Assembly (NCBI GenBank): GCA_947500525.1
Contig: CANMSH010000003.1
Span: 248,001 to 312,000, forward strand
Origin: an uncultured Flavobacteriaceae bacterium
Lineage (GTDB): Bacteria > Bacteroidota > Bacteroidia > Flavobacteriales > Flavobacteriaceae
Direction of reading: 5' to 3'
DNA: 64,000 nt
In this document: positions 34,877 to 45,091 of the stretch, piece by piece
How positions within the stretch are numbered: position 1 is the first letter of the stretch
Layout: each line of letters begins with the position of its first letter
The notes under the pieces: model-generated
Seen by the model: only the letters and a program-made list of their open reading frames with translations
Databases searched by the model: none
Told to the model about the DNA's origin: nothing
Made by a program: the position numbers and the translations under genes

Positions 34877-37183
34877 TTACACTCTTACCAATTTATTTGG
34901 CACTATTATTAATTTCTTATTCTGTACGAGTACATTTAATTCTTCACTACCTTCAAGTTCAAAGTGCGTTTCACTATGATCAACATTTACTTTTAATATC
35001 TTATTTCTAAAATTAATTTTAAATGAATATGCTTTCCATTGTGTAGGGATTTTGGGATCAAACGACAACATATCATCTTTAATTCGCATACCACCAAAAC
35101 CTTCTACTATACTCATCCAAGTTCCCGCCATTGAGGTAATATGCAATCCTTCTTCCACCTCACGATTGTAATCATCTAAATCCAATCTCGAGGTCTGTAA
35201 ATAAAAAGCATAGGCCTGTTCCATTCTATCTAACTTGGCAGCTTGTATACTATGTACACAAGGCGATAATGAACTTTCATGTACCGTTAATGGTTCATAA
35301 AAATCAAAATGTCTTTCAAGCTCAGTGCGACTAAAATGATCTTCGAAAAAATAGAACCCTTGTAATACATCTGCTTGTTTAATGTACGGCGAGCGCAAAA
35401 TCCGATCCCATGACCATTTTTGATTTATAGGACGTTGCGACTTATCTAGTTCGTCTACCGCAATCAGTTCTTTGTCTAAGAACCCATCTTGCTGCAAATA
35501 GACCTGATGTGTATCTGAATATGGAAAATACATATTGTCTGCTACCTTTTTCCATTCAAGAATTTCATTATCAGAAAGCTGCACCTCACTCATTATGCGA
35601 TCATAATCTTTTTTATATTCGGCTTTTACAATTTCTAGGTTTTCAATGGTATATCGTATGCACCATTGCGCAATGAAATTGGTATAAAAATTATTATTCA
35701 CATTATTTTCATATTCATTAGGACCTGTCACACCTAAAATGACATATTTTTCTTTGTCCTTTGAATACGTGGCACGTTGATGCCAAAACTTCGCAATACC
35801 TATTAATACTTCGAGACCCATTTCTGGAATATAACTATAATCACCTGTGTAACGATGGTAATTGTAAATAGCAAAAGAAATGGCTCCGTTTCTATGAATT
35901 TCTTCAAATGTAATTTCCCACTCATTATGACATTCTTCTCCATTCATTGTCACCATTGGGTACAGCGCGGCTCCATTAGTGAACCCTAGTTTTTCAGCAT
36001 TTTCTATCGCCTTGGTTAAATGATTGTATCTATATACTAATAAGTTACGTGCAACTGTTTGATCCTTTGTCGCCATGTAAAAAGGAAGGCAATATGCTTC
36101 TGTATCCCAATAGGTGCTACCGCCATATTTTTCACCAGTAAATCCTTTTGGCCCAATGTTTAAGCGAGCATCTTTTCCTAGATAGGTGTGATTTAATTGC
36201 ATAATATTAAAACGAATCCCTTGTTGCGCTTTTACATCTCCTTCAATAGTAATATCTGCCATATCCCAAATTTGGGCCCATGATTTTTTCTGCTCTTCCA
36301 ATAATTTAGAAAATCCAAGTTCCTTAGCTGTATCCAAATTAGCTTTAGCTATTTCTAACAAGTCAGATTTTTTATGATTTCTATCAACGGTATACCCTCC
36401 ATATTTTTGAATAGAAAGTGTATCTCCCTTTTTGACTTCATACTCATACTGTAAAGAAACGAAGGTCTCCCTTTCATTTTTTTGTGGAGCGATATCAATC
36501 TTAGATGCGTTTAAATACAACTCTGATGCCATATATGAGCATATGTAGAAATCGGTTTTCATTGTTTTCGATTCTATAAATGCTTGATCGCCCTGAGCGC
36601 TCACGTTTAACGTGTCCCAAAACTGAGCGTCCCAATTGGTATCCTCATTGGTAATCCCTCCATCTAAATAAGGTTCAAAAGTTATCTTAGCATCACTATT
36701 TAATACTGTTATCGCATAATCAATAGCACCTAATTCATCAAAATCTAAACTCAAAAAGCGTTTTGTTTCAACTTTAATTTGGATATCATTTTGTAACGTA
36801 GCAGTAAAACTTCGAGATAACCAGCCCTCACGCATATTTAATTCACGTCGAAATTGACTTATATTTTTGACTGTATGTAAATCTAGATTTTCAGCATCGA
36901 TTGTTATATGTATTCCGATCCAATTTGGTGCATTTAATACTTTAGCAAAATATTCTGGATAGCCATTTTTCCACCAACCCACTCTTGTTTTATCGGGATA
37001 GTAGACCCCGCCAATATAGCTTCCTTGAAAAGTGCTACCTGAGTATTGCTCTTCAAAATTGGCACGTTGCCCCATGGCACCGTTGCCGATACTAAATAGA
37101 CTCTCAGACGAACGTACGCGCTCCGCATCAAATCCTTCTTCTATAATTGACCATTCATTTGGTTGAATATAATCTTGGTTCAT
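34877..37183 (-). CDS. GH65 maltose phosphorylase family
   Basis: A 768-residue GH65 enzyme without signal peptide. ESLFSIGNGAMGQRANFEE near residue 28 and GYPEYFAKV start the family; the general acid is Glu490 in GVTGPNEYENN; KQADVLQGF-type residues IKQADVLQG form the phosphate site; FYEPLTVHESSLSPCVHSI follows. It would split maltose with phosphate into beta-glucose-1-phosphate and glucose. The next gene encodes beta-phosphoglucomutase, which takes that product, so maltose is more likely than trehalose or kojibiose, though these cannot be fully excluded. Cytoplasmic. Confidence 0.92.
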   Translation of the reverse strand: MNQDYIQPNEWSIIEEGFDAERVRSSESLFSIGNGAMGQRANFEEQYSGSTFQGSYIGGVYYPDKTRVGWWKNGYPEYFAKVLNAPNWIGIHITIDAENLDLHTVKNISQFRRELNMREGWLSRSFTATLQNDIQIKVETKRFLSLDFDELGAIDYAITVLNSDAKITFEPYLDGGITNEDTNWDAQFWDTLNVSAQGDQAFIESKTMKTDFYICSYMASELYLNASKIDIAPQKNERETFVSLQYEYEVKKGDTLSIQKYGGYTVDRNHKKSDLLEIAKANLDTAKELGFSKLLEEQKKSWAQIWDMADITIEGDVKAQQGIRFNIMQLNHTYLGKDARLNIGPKGFTGEKYGGSTYWDTEAYCLPFYMATKDQTVARNLLVYRYNHLTKAIENAEKLGFTNGAALYPMVTMNGEECHNEWEITFEEIHRNGAISFAIYNYHRYTGDYSYIPEMGLEVLIGIAKFWHQRATYSKDKEKYVILGVTGPNEYENNVNNNFYTNFIAQWCIRYTIENLEIVKAEYKKDYDRIMSEVQLSDNEILEWKKVADNMYFPYSDTHQVYLQQDGFLDKELIAVDELDKSQRPINQKWSWDRILRSPYIKQADVLQGFYFFEDHFSRTELERHFDFYEPLTVHESSLSPCVHSIQAAKLDRMEQAYAFYLQTSRLDLDDYNREVEEGLHITSMAGTWMSIVEGFGGMRIKDDMLSFDPKIPTQWKAYSFKINFRNKILKVNVDHSETHFELEGSEELNVLVQNKKLIIVPNKLVRV

Positions 37184-37216
37184 TCTTGTACTATTGTCAT
37201 TATAACTATAAATGAC

Positions 37217-37876
37217 TTATTTTTTATTAATTAATTGCTCAATAAATTGGGCCGACATTTCTTTAAAATCCTTAAAATTATAATCGGCATGGCTCAAAAC
37301 AACCGCATCTCCAATACCAATAGAGATCATGTTCGCTCTATTCGCAGCTTCAACACCGGCCACTGAATCTTCAAAAACAATACATTCATTGGGCTTCATA
37401 TGTAAAGACTCTGCCGCACGTAAAAACACTTCAGGATCGGGCTTCGCATTAGAAACGTCATTGCCATCAACAATAGCGTCAAACTTATCTCTTAGCGCTA
37501 CTTTTTCTAGTATAATTCTTGCGTTCTTACTTGCTGACCCTAATGATATGGGTTGATTCTTTGTGATTAACAAATCTAAAACTCTAGACACATCTGGTAA
37601 GATTTCATCTTGCCCCATTTGATCAATATACCTTAAATAATCATCGTTCTTTTTGGTCATCAGTTCGGCAAATTGCTTTCCAGAAATTGTTTTATTTCCC
37701 CAACCTAATATTTTCTCTAAAGATCTAACCCTACTCACTCCTTTCAACTGTTCATTTTGCACTTCTGTAAAATCAATGCCAATACCATTCGCTAATTTAC
37801 GCCAAGCTAAAAAATGATATTTCGCAGTATCTACAATTACACCGTCCAAATCAAATATAAATCCTTTTCTATTCAT
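37217..37876 (-). CDS. pgmB: Beta-phosphoglucomutase
   Basis: A 219-residue HAD-family enzyme. The nucleophile and acid/base pair Asp9 and Asp11 are in FIFDLDGVIVDT, WRKLANGIGI forms the cap helix, LGSASKN holds motif II and KPDPEVFLRA with FEDSVAGVEAA motifs III and IV. It converts beta-glucose-1-phosphate from the GH65 phosphorylase to glucose-6-phosphate. First gene of the four-gene maltodextrin operon. Confidence 0.95.
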   Translation of the reverse strand: MNRKGFIFDLDGVIVDTAKYHFLAWRKLANGIGIDFTEVQNEQLKGVSRVRSLEKILGWGNKTISGKQFAELMTKKNDDYLRYIDQMGQDEILPDVSRVLDLLITKNQPISLGSASKNARIILEKVALRDKFDAIVDGNDVSNAKPDPEVFLRAAESLHMKPNECIVFEDSVAGVEAANRANMISIGIGDAVVLSHADYNFKDFKEMSAQFIEQLINKK

Positions 37877-38204
37877 TCAATTTTCTTTTAAAACCTGTTT
37901 CCATATTCTTTGAAACAAAGGTATGAAGTCTCTTATACACAACCATTTTTTTTCTGCAGATCACCCCATTCCCCAAACAATTAACTAAATTATACTTATT
38001 GAATATAATTATAAGTTTATCCCTATTTTTTTTTCAACACGAAATCGGTATAGTCGCTTTTTTAGCCATTTTACCGTTGCGAATCTATAGATATAGACCT
38101 ACTTTTACTGAAGAAGTGCCACTTTATTTTGCAATTTAATATAGTTTCATCTCTTTTAAAAGTAATCATTGAAATACCATATTTCAGCACAAGCATTTAA
38201 ACAT
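37877..38204. other. Divergent promoter region of the maltodextrin genes
   Basis: This 328-base stretch separates pgmB from the secreted amylase. It is AT-rich with several T-runs (near 37948 and 38026). I see no ORF, no strong palindrome and no exact TAnnTTTG box. It must hold promoters for both directions and perhaps a site for the LacI regulator encoded at 40751-41785. Confidence 0.5.
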
Positions 38205-40736
38205 ATGAAAAAATTAGTACTCTTAATTTTATGTATTTCTGGCACTCTATTCGGGCAGCAACAAAATGTTACATTCAATGTTCAACCCAATAGTTTTAAT
38301 GAAGGAGATGAAATTACAATTACCGTATCAAATATAAATCCATCAAATTGGAACGTGACTGATGTTTATCTCTGGGCTTGGTACTATAATCTCAATGATG
38401 TTTTTGTTGGTGACTCTCCAACCAATGGGACATGGGAAAACTCGAGTGAATCTCAAAAATTAACAAATAATGGAGATGGTACCTATTCTATAACCCTTAT
38501 TCCCACAAATTTCTACAATGCAACAGGAATCGGTAGAATGGGGTTTTTAGTAAAGGCGAAAAATGGTGACGGAGACAAGAAATCACAAGATAATTTTGTT
38601 GAAGTCGGTACAACTTCAACGCCAACTGCGCCAACAGTTACCGAGGCGCCTGTACCTGAGGGTATGCTTGATGGACTTAACATAGACCCAAATGACAACA
38701 CAAAAGCAACCTTGGTACTCTATGCTCCTAATAAAACTTATGTACACCTTATTGGTAGTTTTAATAATTGGCAACGTGATGACACAAACTATCTTCTTAA
38801 AAAAGATAGTTCGAAAGATCGATTTTGGATAGAACTAACAGGGTTAACAACCCAAACTAACTATACGTATCAGTATTTAGTTGATGGCACTGTTAAAATT
38901 GCAGATCCTTATTCTACAACCATTTTAAGTGAATCCAACGATCAATTTATAAATAGCACCACTTATCCAAATTTACCTTTATACCCTACAGGAAGCACCA
39001 ATCATGCAGTTACTTTGTTCAGAACTGGTGATGCTCCTTTTGTTTGGGAGGTCACTAATTTTCAACGCCCTGCTAAAACTGATTTAGTAATATATGAATT
39101 ACTAATACGTGATTTTGACGCCCTACATAGTTTTGATGCAGTGAAAAACAGATTAGACTATTTGGAAGAATTAGGCATTAACGCAATTGAATTTATGCCA
39201 GTGAGTGAATTCGATGGGAATGAATCTTGGGGTTACAATCCGTCGTTTCATATGGCCCTCGACAAATACTACGGAACGCCCACGGCCTTTAAACAACTCA
39301 TAGATGAATGTCATAAAAGAGGCATCGCAGTTATTCTTGATGTCGTGTATAATCATGCTTCTGGGCAACATCCTTTTTACAGATTATGGAATACAGATAG
39401 TGGTGGTTATAATGGACAAGCTAGCTCAGACAGTCCTTTTTTTAACCAAACTGCTACTCATTCTTACAGTGTCTTTAATGATTTCAATCATAGCAAACAA
39501 GCAACGAAAGACTATGTAAAGCGCACTGTTCAGTATTGGATTGATGAATATAAAATAGATGGTTTTAGATGGGATTTAACTAAAGGATTTACCCAAAATT
39601 GTACGAGCAGTGATGAAAACTGTACAAACGCTTTTCAAGGAGACAGGGTAGGGATTTTAAAAGAATATGCTGATTACCAATGGGCCGTTGATCCAAACTT
39701 TTACATAATTTTTGAGCATTTAGGAACGAATACCGAAGAAACAGAATGGGTGAATTATAGATTGAGCGAAGGAAAAGGTATTATGGTTTGGGGGAATCAC
39801 AATTATAATTACAATGAAGCAACTATGGGATATACAGATACTAATTTCTCAAGTGTATCCTATAAAAATAGAGGATGGACGGTTCCTGCCAATATTAGTT
39901 ATATGGAAAGTCATGATGAGGAACGACTGATGTTTAAAAACATATCATTCGGAAATGCGAATGCTGGTTACTCTATTAAGGATGAAAGTACTGCTTTAGA
40001 TAGGCAAGAACTTGCAGGAGCCTTTTACTTTACCATACCTGGTCCAAAAATGATATGGCAGTTTGGAGAATTAGGGTACGATATTAGTATTGATCAAAAT
40101 GGAAGAACGGGTAATAAGCCCATTTTATGGAATTACTTTACAGAACCAGATAGAAAAGATCTGTACAATTTATGGTCGAAACTGATACAATTAAAAAAGC
40201 AAGAACCAATATTTAAAACGGATAATTTCACATTGGATGTTGCAAATCCAAATGGTCTCAAAAAAATACAATTAACGGATGAGGCTTCCAATCCTACTAT
40301 AAAACACCTCAATATCATCGGTAATTTTGGTGTTACTGCACAAAACATAAATCCGGACTTTCAACAACAAGGCACGTGGTACAATTTTGCAAACGATAAC
40401 GAAGCTGTCAATATTACTAATACAAGTGAGAGCATTACCTTACAACCAGGAGAATTTAAAATATTTAGCTCTTCGCAGGTCACCTTGTCTACTGATTATG
40501 AATTTTTAAATAGTATTGTTTCTCTGGCACCAAATCCTGTAAAAGACGAATTCAAAATAAATACGGCAACAACGAAAGTCACCATTTATGATATCGTTGG
40601 AAAATTAGTTAAAGAATTTCGAGGCGATTTTAGTCAGAATAGTTCTTATAATATTTCAGACTTGAGTGCATCTATTTACATCGTAAAGATTGAAGCGAAC
40701 TTAGGTACTTTGACAAAAAAAATAATTAAGCAGTAG
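38205..40736 (+). CDS. Secreted GH13 amylase with CBM48-like and type IX sorting domains
   Basis: The frame opens at 38169, but the ATG at 38205 starts a typical signal peptide (MKKLVLLILCISGTLFGQ), giving 843 residues. Numbering from 38169: an Ig-like N-domain (35-150), a CBM48-like domain (about 180-260, YVHLIGSFNNW), the GH13 barrel (about 310-690) with nucleophile Asp469 in DGFRWDLTK, Glu516 in IIFEHLG and Asp583 in ESHDEERL, a beta domain, and a C-terminal type IX sorting domain from about 783 (LAPNPVKDEF, IYDIVGKLVKEF, IYIVKIE). It is therefore exported through the Por system to the surface or medium. The domain order recalls pullulanase or branching-type GH13 enzymes, so alpha-1,6 activity is possible. 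Confidence 0.9.
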   Translation: MKKLVLLILCISGTLFGQQQNVTFNVQPNSFNEGDEITITVSNINPSNWNVTDVYLWAWYYNLNDVFVGDSPTNGTWENSSESQKLTNNGDGTYSITLIPTNFYNATGIGRMGFLVKAKNGDGDKKSQDNFVEVGTTSTPTAPTVTEAPVPEGMLDGLNIDPNDNTKATLVLYAPNKTYVHLIGSFNNWQRDDTNYLLKKDSSKDRFWIELTGLTTQTNYTYQYLVDGTVKIADPYSTTILSESNDQFINSTTYPNLPLYPTGSTNHAVTLFRTGDAPFVWEVTNFQRPAKTDLVIYELLIRDFDALHSFDAVKNRLDYLEELGINAIEFMPVSEFDGNESWGYNPSFHMALDKYYGTPTAFKQLIDECHKRGIAVILDVVYNHASGQHPFYRLWNTDSGGYNGQASSDSPFFNQTATHSYSVFNDFNHSKQATKDYVKRTVQYWIDEYKIDGFRWDLTKGFTQNCTSSDENCTNAFQGDRVGILKEYADYQWAVDPNFYIIFEHLGTNTEETEWVNYRLSEGKGIMVWGNHNYNYNEATMGYTDTNFSSVSYKNRGWTVPANISYMESHDEERLMFKNISFGNANAGYSIKDESTALDRQELAGAFYFTIPGPKMIWQFGELGYDISIDQNGRTGNKPILWNYFTEPDRKDLYNLWSKLIQLKKQEPIFKTDNFTLDVANPNGLKKIQLTDEASNPTIKHLNIIGNFGVTAQNINPDFQQQGTWYNFANDNEAVNITNTSESITLQPGEFKIFSSSQVTLSTDYEFLNSIVSLAPNPVKDEFKINTATTKVTIYDIVGKLVKEFRGDFSQNSSYNISDLSASIYIVKIEANLGTLTKKIIKQ

Positions 40737-40750
40737 TACGGTAAAGATAC

Positions 40751-41785
40751 TTACTCCAATTTTCTTGTTGACTCTCTGATTTTTAACTTCGTTGAAATTA
40801 CTTTCTTTTGAAACTGAAAAACATTTTCCTTACCTTCAATACGATCAATTAAAAGTTCAACAGCTTGCTTGCCCATTTCATAACCATGCTGCACCAATGC
40901 CGTAAGAGGCGGTGAAGTATGTTTTGCAATCAGACCATCGGTAAACGTAATAAAACTCACATCTTCTGGGACGCGTAATCCTTTGTTTTTCGCCACCTGC
41001 ATCGCAGTGCTGGCATAAATCTCTCCATTAATCGCCAATACTCCGTCAGGATAATTATTTTCGTCTTGAAACAATACCTCTATTTGAGGTTTCATATCTT
41101 TTTCTTCATCTATTTCAACAATTAAACGATCATCAATTGGTATATTATGCTTGTGGAGCGCCTTTATATATCCTTTAGTTCTCAATAGTCCAATATTTAC
41201 AAAATCAGGATTGGTAATGAGTGCTATTTTTTTACAGCCCGTTTCTATTAAATATTCTGTCGCCTTGAGTGCTCCTAACTCATCGTCAATAGTGACTTTA
41301 TCACAATTTATACTTTCAATGACACTATCAAAGAGCACTAGAGGAATTTTTTCTTCTAGCAACTTTGTAATATGACTAAAATCGCCTCTTTTTTCTGTAC
41401 CGTTAGATAAGGACAATAAAATACCGTCAACACTTCCTTCAGTTAAGGTATCTATACTCAGCTTTTCTTTTTCATGCGTCGTATTCGAAATACATACCAT
41501 CACATTATAACCCCTCTTGTTGGCATGCTCATCAATACCTCTTAATACTGTAGAGAAAAAATAATGAACAATTGCGGGAAATACTACCCCTATGGTTAGC
41601 GTTTTTTGACTTCTCAATTTTAGCGCTAAACTGTTTGGCTTATAATTATGAAACTTTGCAAAAGCTTTGATTCTTTCGCGTGTTTCTGTACTTATCTCAC
41701 TACTATCTTTTAAAGCTTTAGAGACTGTTGAGATTGAAACACCTAGTTCCTTGGCAATATCTTTTATTGTTAACTTAGATTTCAT
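40751..41785 (-). CDS. LacI-family transcriptional regulator
   Basis: A 344-residue LacI protein. The N-terminal helix-turn-helix is TIKDIAKELGVSISTVSKAL with the hinge YKPNSLALKLRSQKT, then a periplasmic-binding-type effector domain (TIGVVFPAIVHYFF to the end). In flavobacteria, LacI regulators of this kind accompany GH65/pgmB maltodextrin genes and respond to sugars. It converges on the secreted amylase. An inverted repeat 43 bases upstream of its start may be its own operator. Confidence 0.92.
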   Translation of the reverse strand: MKSKLTIKDIAKELGVSISTVSKALKDSSEISTETRERIKAFAKFHNYKPNSLALKLRSQKTLTIGVVFPAIVHYFFSTVLRGIDEHANKRGYNVMVCISNTTHEKEKLSIDTLTEGSVDGILLSLSNGTEKRGDFSHITKLLEEKIPLVLFDSVIESINCDKVTIDDELGALKATEYLIETGCKKIALITNPDFVNIGLLRTKGYIKALHKHNIPIDDRLIVEIDEEKDMKPQIEVLFQDENNYPDGVLAINGEIYASTAMQVAKNKGLRVPEDVSFITFTDGLIAKHTSPPLTALVQHGYEMGKQAVELLIDRIEGKENVFQFQKKVISTKLKIRESTRKLE

Positions 41786-41827
41786 TATCAGTATTGATAG
41801 TAGCTAAAAATTAATTTTTATCCTAAG

Positions 41828-41844
41828 GTACGAAACATTCGTAC
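41828..41844. promoter_or_regulatory. Inverted repeat before lacI-type gene
   Basis: GTACGAA and TTCGTAC flank ACA, a perfect 7-bp arm pair in the 85-base gap upstream of the regulator. The symmetry and position suit autoregulation by a LacI dimer. I found no second clear copy in the pgmB/amylase promoter region. Confidence 0.5.
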
Positions 41845-41870
41845 GCAACCTAAAATTTGACCTTTATACT

Positions 41871-43313
41871 TTACAAAGACCACCCCTTTCTATATTCCCT
41901 TTTTACAAATTGGTTTGCTTTTTCAAAATTCGTAATCTTCATATTGGCTCCATCCCAAAGTAATTTTTTTCTACCCGGATATTGGTGACCTCCTCGAGCA
42001 TCTGATTCTCTTAACATATAACTTCTAATAGCCAAATTGCCCATTAAAATCGATTCGGTCAACGGACCTGCATAATCAAAAGATGACGTTAATGCTTTAT
42101 GTTTACTTTTCCCAAAACCTTCTTTACATGCTTCTACCCAAGAGGCCTGATGTCCGTGTTCGGGTAATGCCTTTCTAGATTCCTTCAAATCCGCAACTAA
42201 AACGCTTCCATCATTAAAATAAATCTTCGGATTTGCTCCATATGTACCGCAAGTCATAATTCCTTTCTCACCTATCATAATAACCCCATTTGCACTATTC
42301 TCATCTCCAATTGGGTGGTCAGCTGGAATTAAATCAGGATGAAACGGACGTAAACCTCCATCTGTCCAAGTCATGGTTAAATCTACAGGATTCTTTTTCG
42401 TAGCCGGAAATTTCAATTGCGTCCTAGAAGAAGAAGGACAAGATTCAGGCAAATATTCTGGAGTCCAATTTTTTGTAAAAATAGCTCCTACACTGCTTTC
42501 AACTTCCGTTGGATAACCAAGCCCCAATACTCTAAATGGAGGGTCTATTAAATGGCATCCCATATCACCAAGAGCTCCAGTACCGAAGTTCCACCAACCT
42601 CTCCATGCGAAAGGATGATACAACGGATGATAATCCACCATTTGGGCCGGTCCCACCCACGAATCCCAGTCTAAACCGTCTTTCATTTTAGGTTTATTTG
42701 TAGGAGTAGCGATTCCTTGCGGCCAAACGGGTCTATTTGTCCAAACATGAGCTTTACTTACTTTGCCAATTTTACCTTCATCGAACCATGTTATCATTTG
42801 ATGAACACCTGGCCCAGAAGCTCCTTGGTTACCCATTTGACTCACCGATTTATATTTTCTAGCCGCTTCAGTAAGCACTCTAGCTTCATAAATACTATGT
42901 GTTAAAGGTTTTTGAACATATACATGTTTTCCCAATTTCATAGCCGCCATTGCTGCCACTGCGTGGGTATGATCTGGTGTAGAAATAGTCACAGCATCAA
43001 TATCTTTCATTTGATCTAGCATTTTTCTAAAATCCTTGAACTTTTTTGCCTTTGGAAATTTTTTAAATGCTTTAGACGCCATATCCCAATCAATATCACA
43101 AATCGCCGCTATATTAGAAGCCCCTTTATTCCATGCATTGACGGCATCGCCATATCCTTTACCTCCTCCTCCAATAACACCAATGTTTAATTGATCACTT
43201 GGTGCAATATATCCTTGCCCCAATACATGCCGTGGTACAATACTAATACCTGCAAAAGCAACGGCAGATTTTTTTATAAATGAACGTCTACTTGATTTGT
43301 GATTTGCACTCAT
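41871..43313 (-). CDS. Gfo/Idh/MocA oxidoreductase with Tat signal
   Basis: A 480-residue NAD(P)-dependent oxidoreductase. The N-terminus has a twin-arginine signal (SSRRSFIKKSAVAFAG), so it is exported folded with its cofactor. The nucleotide motif is IGVIGGGGKGYGDA near residue 44; AVTISTPDHTHAVAA and KHVYVQKPLTHSIYEA are the usual Rossmann-domain and active-site Lys motifs (EKP replaced by QKP). The C-domain carries DMGCHLID. Related exported proteins interconvert 3-keto and 3-hydroxy sugars. It is the last gene in the run that starts with the GMC oxidoreductase at 47396. Confidence 0.87.
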   Translation of the reverse strand: MSANHKSSRRSFIKKSAVAFAGISIVPRHVLGQGYIAPSDQLNIGVIGGGGKGYGDAVNAWNKGASNIAAICDIDWDMASKAFKKFPKAKKFKDFRKMLDQMKDIDAVTISTPDHTHAVAAMAAMKLGKHVYVQKPLTHSIYEARVLTEAARKYKSVSQMGNQGASGPGVHQMITWFDEGKIGKVSKAHVWTNRPVWPQGIATPTNKPKMKDGLDWDSWVGPAQMVDYHPLYHPFAWRGWWNFGTGALGDMGCHLIDPPFRVLGLGYPTEVESSVGAIFTKNWTPEYLPESCPSSSRTQLKFPATKKNPVDLTMTWTDGGLRPFHPDLIPADHPIGDENSANGVIMIGEKGIMTCGTYGANPKIYFNDGSVLVADLKESRKALPEHGHQASWVEACKEGFGKSKHKALTSSFDYAGPLTESILMGNLAIRSYMLRESDARGGHQYPGRKKLLWDGANMKITNFEKANQFVKREYRKGWSL

Positions 43314-43323
43314 ACATTAGATA

Positions 43324-44247
43324 TTAAAAATTTGAACTCATTTTATACGCTGTCAAAACAGCTTCTTCTCCCTTTTTACCATTCAAAGAATTACCATGTT
43401 CCATACCTAAAATTCCCCTGTAACCTTTAGAATGGATATATTTAAAAACATTTTTATAATTAATTTCACCCGTTGTAGGTTCTTTCCTACCTGGATTATC
43501 TCCTATTTGAAAATAGGCAATTTCATCCCAACATTTTTCAATATTCGGAATTAAATTTCCTTCTTGAATTTGTTGATGATAAATATCATATAAAATTTTA
43601 CATGAAGGAGAATTTACTGCCTTACAAATTTGGTACGCCTGGGGTGATTCCGTTAAAAATAAGCCTGGATGATCTCTAAAATTTAACGGCTCTAGAACCA
43701 TAACGATCCCGTGAGGTTCTAAGAGCGCCGATGCTTGCTTTAATGTTTCAACCACATGCGCTGTTTGATAAGCCATACTTTGATTTAAATCAACATGACC
43801 AGGAACAACAGTCATCCATTTGGCCTTAACTCTTTTTGCTACCTCAATTGAATTCTTTATATCATTTAAAAATTCTTTTCTTTTCTCTTTATTGCCACTT
43901 GCTAAGTTAGGTTCTTTCCAATAAATCTTATGTGCAACAAAAACACCCATTTCAATACCTTTGCGCTGCATTTCGCTGGCCATTTTAAGTTGTAACTCGA
44001 CGGGTCTTTTTCGCATTTCATTGTCTTCAAATGCTCTAAAACCTTGACTTGCAACAAAACCTAATTGTTCTAAAATAGTATCTCCGCCTAAATGCTTAAA
44101 CATCCCTTCATGAGGAGCAAACTTTAGTTTAAATTCAAATTTCTTCGAAGACTTTTCTAACTCCACCTCTTGCGCAAACACATGACTACCTACCATTGTT
44201 GCAGTTCCCGCGACCATAGATTTTTTAATGAAATTTCTTCGTTCCAT
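43324..44247 (-). CDS. Exported TIM-barrel isomerase (hydroxypyruvate isomerase-like)
   Basis: A 307-residue xylose-isomerase-like TIM barrel with a Tat-like signal (MERRNFIKKSMVAGTATMVG ending near VFAQ). VLEPLNFRDHPG near residue 160, ILYDIYHQQI near 202 and GILGMEHGNSLNG near the C-terminus place the metal-binding Glu, Asp, His and Glu of the hydroxypyruvate isomerase branch. Such enzymes isomerise or epimerise keto sugars. It is 10 bases before the exported Gfo/Idh/MocA gene and probably shares its compartment. Confidence 0.85.
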   Translation of the reverse strand: MERRNFIKKSMVAGTATMVGSHVFAQEVELEKSSKKFEFKLKFAPHEGMFKHLGGDTILEQLGFVASQGFRAFEDNEMRKRPVELQLKMASEMQRKGIEMGVFVAHKIYWKEPNLASGNKEKRKEFLNDIKNSIEVAKRVKAKWMTVVPGHVDLNQSMAYQTAHVVETLKQASALLEPHGIVMVLEPLNFRDHPGLFLTESPQAYQICKAVNSPSCKILYDIYHQQIQEGNLIPNIEKCWDEIAYFQIGDNPGRKEPTTGEINYKNVFKYIHSKGYRGILGMEHGNSLNGKKGEEAVLTAYKMSSNF

Positions 44248-44254
44248 TCAAGAA

Positions 44255-45073
44255 TTACTTAATGTTTTTATATTCTAACAATTCAATATTTTTAAATTCT
44301 ATCGGATGACTTTCACTTTGTAGTGCAATATATCCTGAGCGCAACGGCTTTCCTGCTTTCGACTGCCATTCTTCACTTTCTGTGAGGAACTCACCTCCAT
44401 AAATACCTTTAGAGTAACGTATCACCTCTTTCCCATTTATGCTATGCGAAACCAAAGAATCATTCAGTACTAACAATTCTACATTTACCCAATCTTCGGT
44501 ATAAATAGTCTCAGAGGTAGCGCTGATACAATGATCAGTAACCAACGAATCCTTCATGGTAACATGCGTACCTGGAGTGCACAAATTTCCTGTGGGTCTT
44601 TCGAATCCCTTTTCAAGTCCTCCTAAAAATTGAGCCTCTAAAGAAATAGGAAAACTTTGATTTAACCCCATACTTTCTGGCGATTGCGAATGAAGCATAA
44701 CACCACTATTTTTAGTAGCCCAACTTTCACCACCCTTTACCTGTTCTCCCACAAATCGGTATTGTAATTTTAATCGATAATTCGCATACGGTTTCTTATA
44801 AAACAAATGGCCGAAAGAATTCTCAAACGTTTCATATCCATCATAAGATACCTTTATGACACCGTCTTCTACTTTAAAAGTGTCGTGAATATTTGAGTTT
44901 AGCGGATGCCCATTTATCTTTACGGTCCAATCATCTAAGTCTTTACCGTTAAATAATTGAACCCATTCTTCTGAAATGGGTTCAACTTCTTCTTTAGTTA
45001 CATTTTCTTTATGCTTGCATTGCGTCATAAACGAAGCAATAGCAACTAGCATACATATCTTAATATATTTCAT
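44255..45073 (-). CDS. DUF1080 lipoprotein (3-keto-glycoside hydrolase family)
   Basis: A 272-residue DUF1080 protein with lipoprotein signal (FMTQC near residue 19). The concanavalin-like fold motifs are WVQLFNGKDLDDWTVK near residue 42, the NSGVMLHSQSPE region near residue 123, PISLEAQFLGG, and GYIALQSESHPIEFKNIELL at the end. The family includes enzymes that cleave glycosides after oxidation at C3. It lies within the run GMC, small subunit, DUF1080, isomerase, Gfo/Idh, which supplies a complete oxidise-cleave-isomerise set. Confidence 0.87.
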   Translation of the reverse strand: MKYIKICMLVAIASFMTQCKHKENVTKEEVEPISEEWVQLFNGKDLDDWTVKINGHPLNSNIHDTFKVEDGVIKVSYDGYETFENSFGHLFYKKPYANYRLKLQYRFVGEQVKGGESWATKNSGVMLHSQSPESMGLNQSFPISLEAQFLGGLEKGFERPTGNLCTPGTHVTMKDSLVTDHCISATSETIYTEDWVNVELLVLNDSLVSHSINGKEVIRYSKGIYGGEFLTESEEWQSKAGKPLRSGYIALQSESHPIEFKNIELLEYKNIK

Positions 45074-45091
45074 ATCATGTATTAAAGTGTA

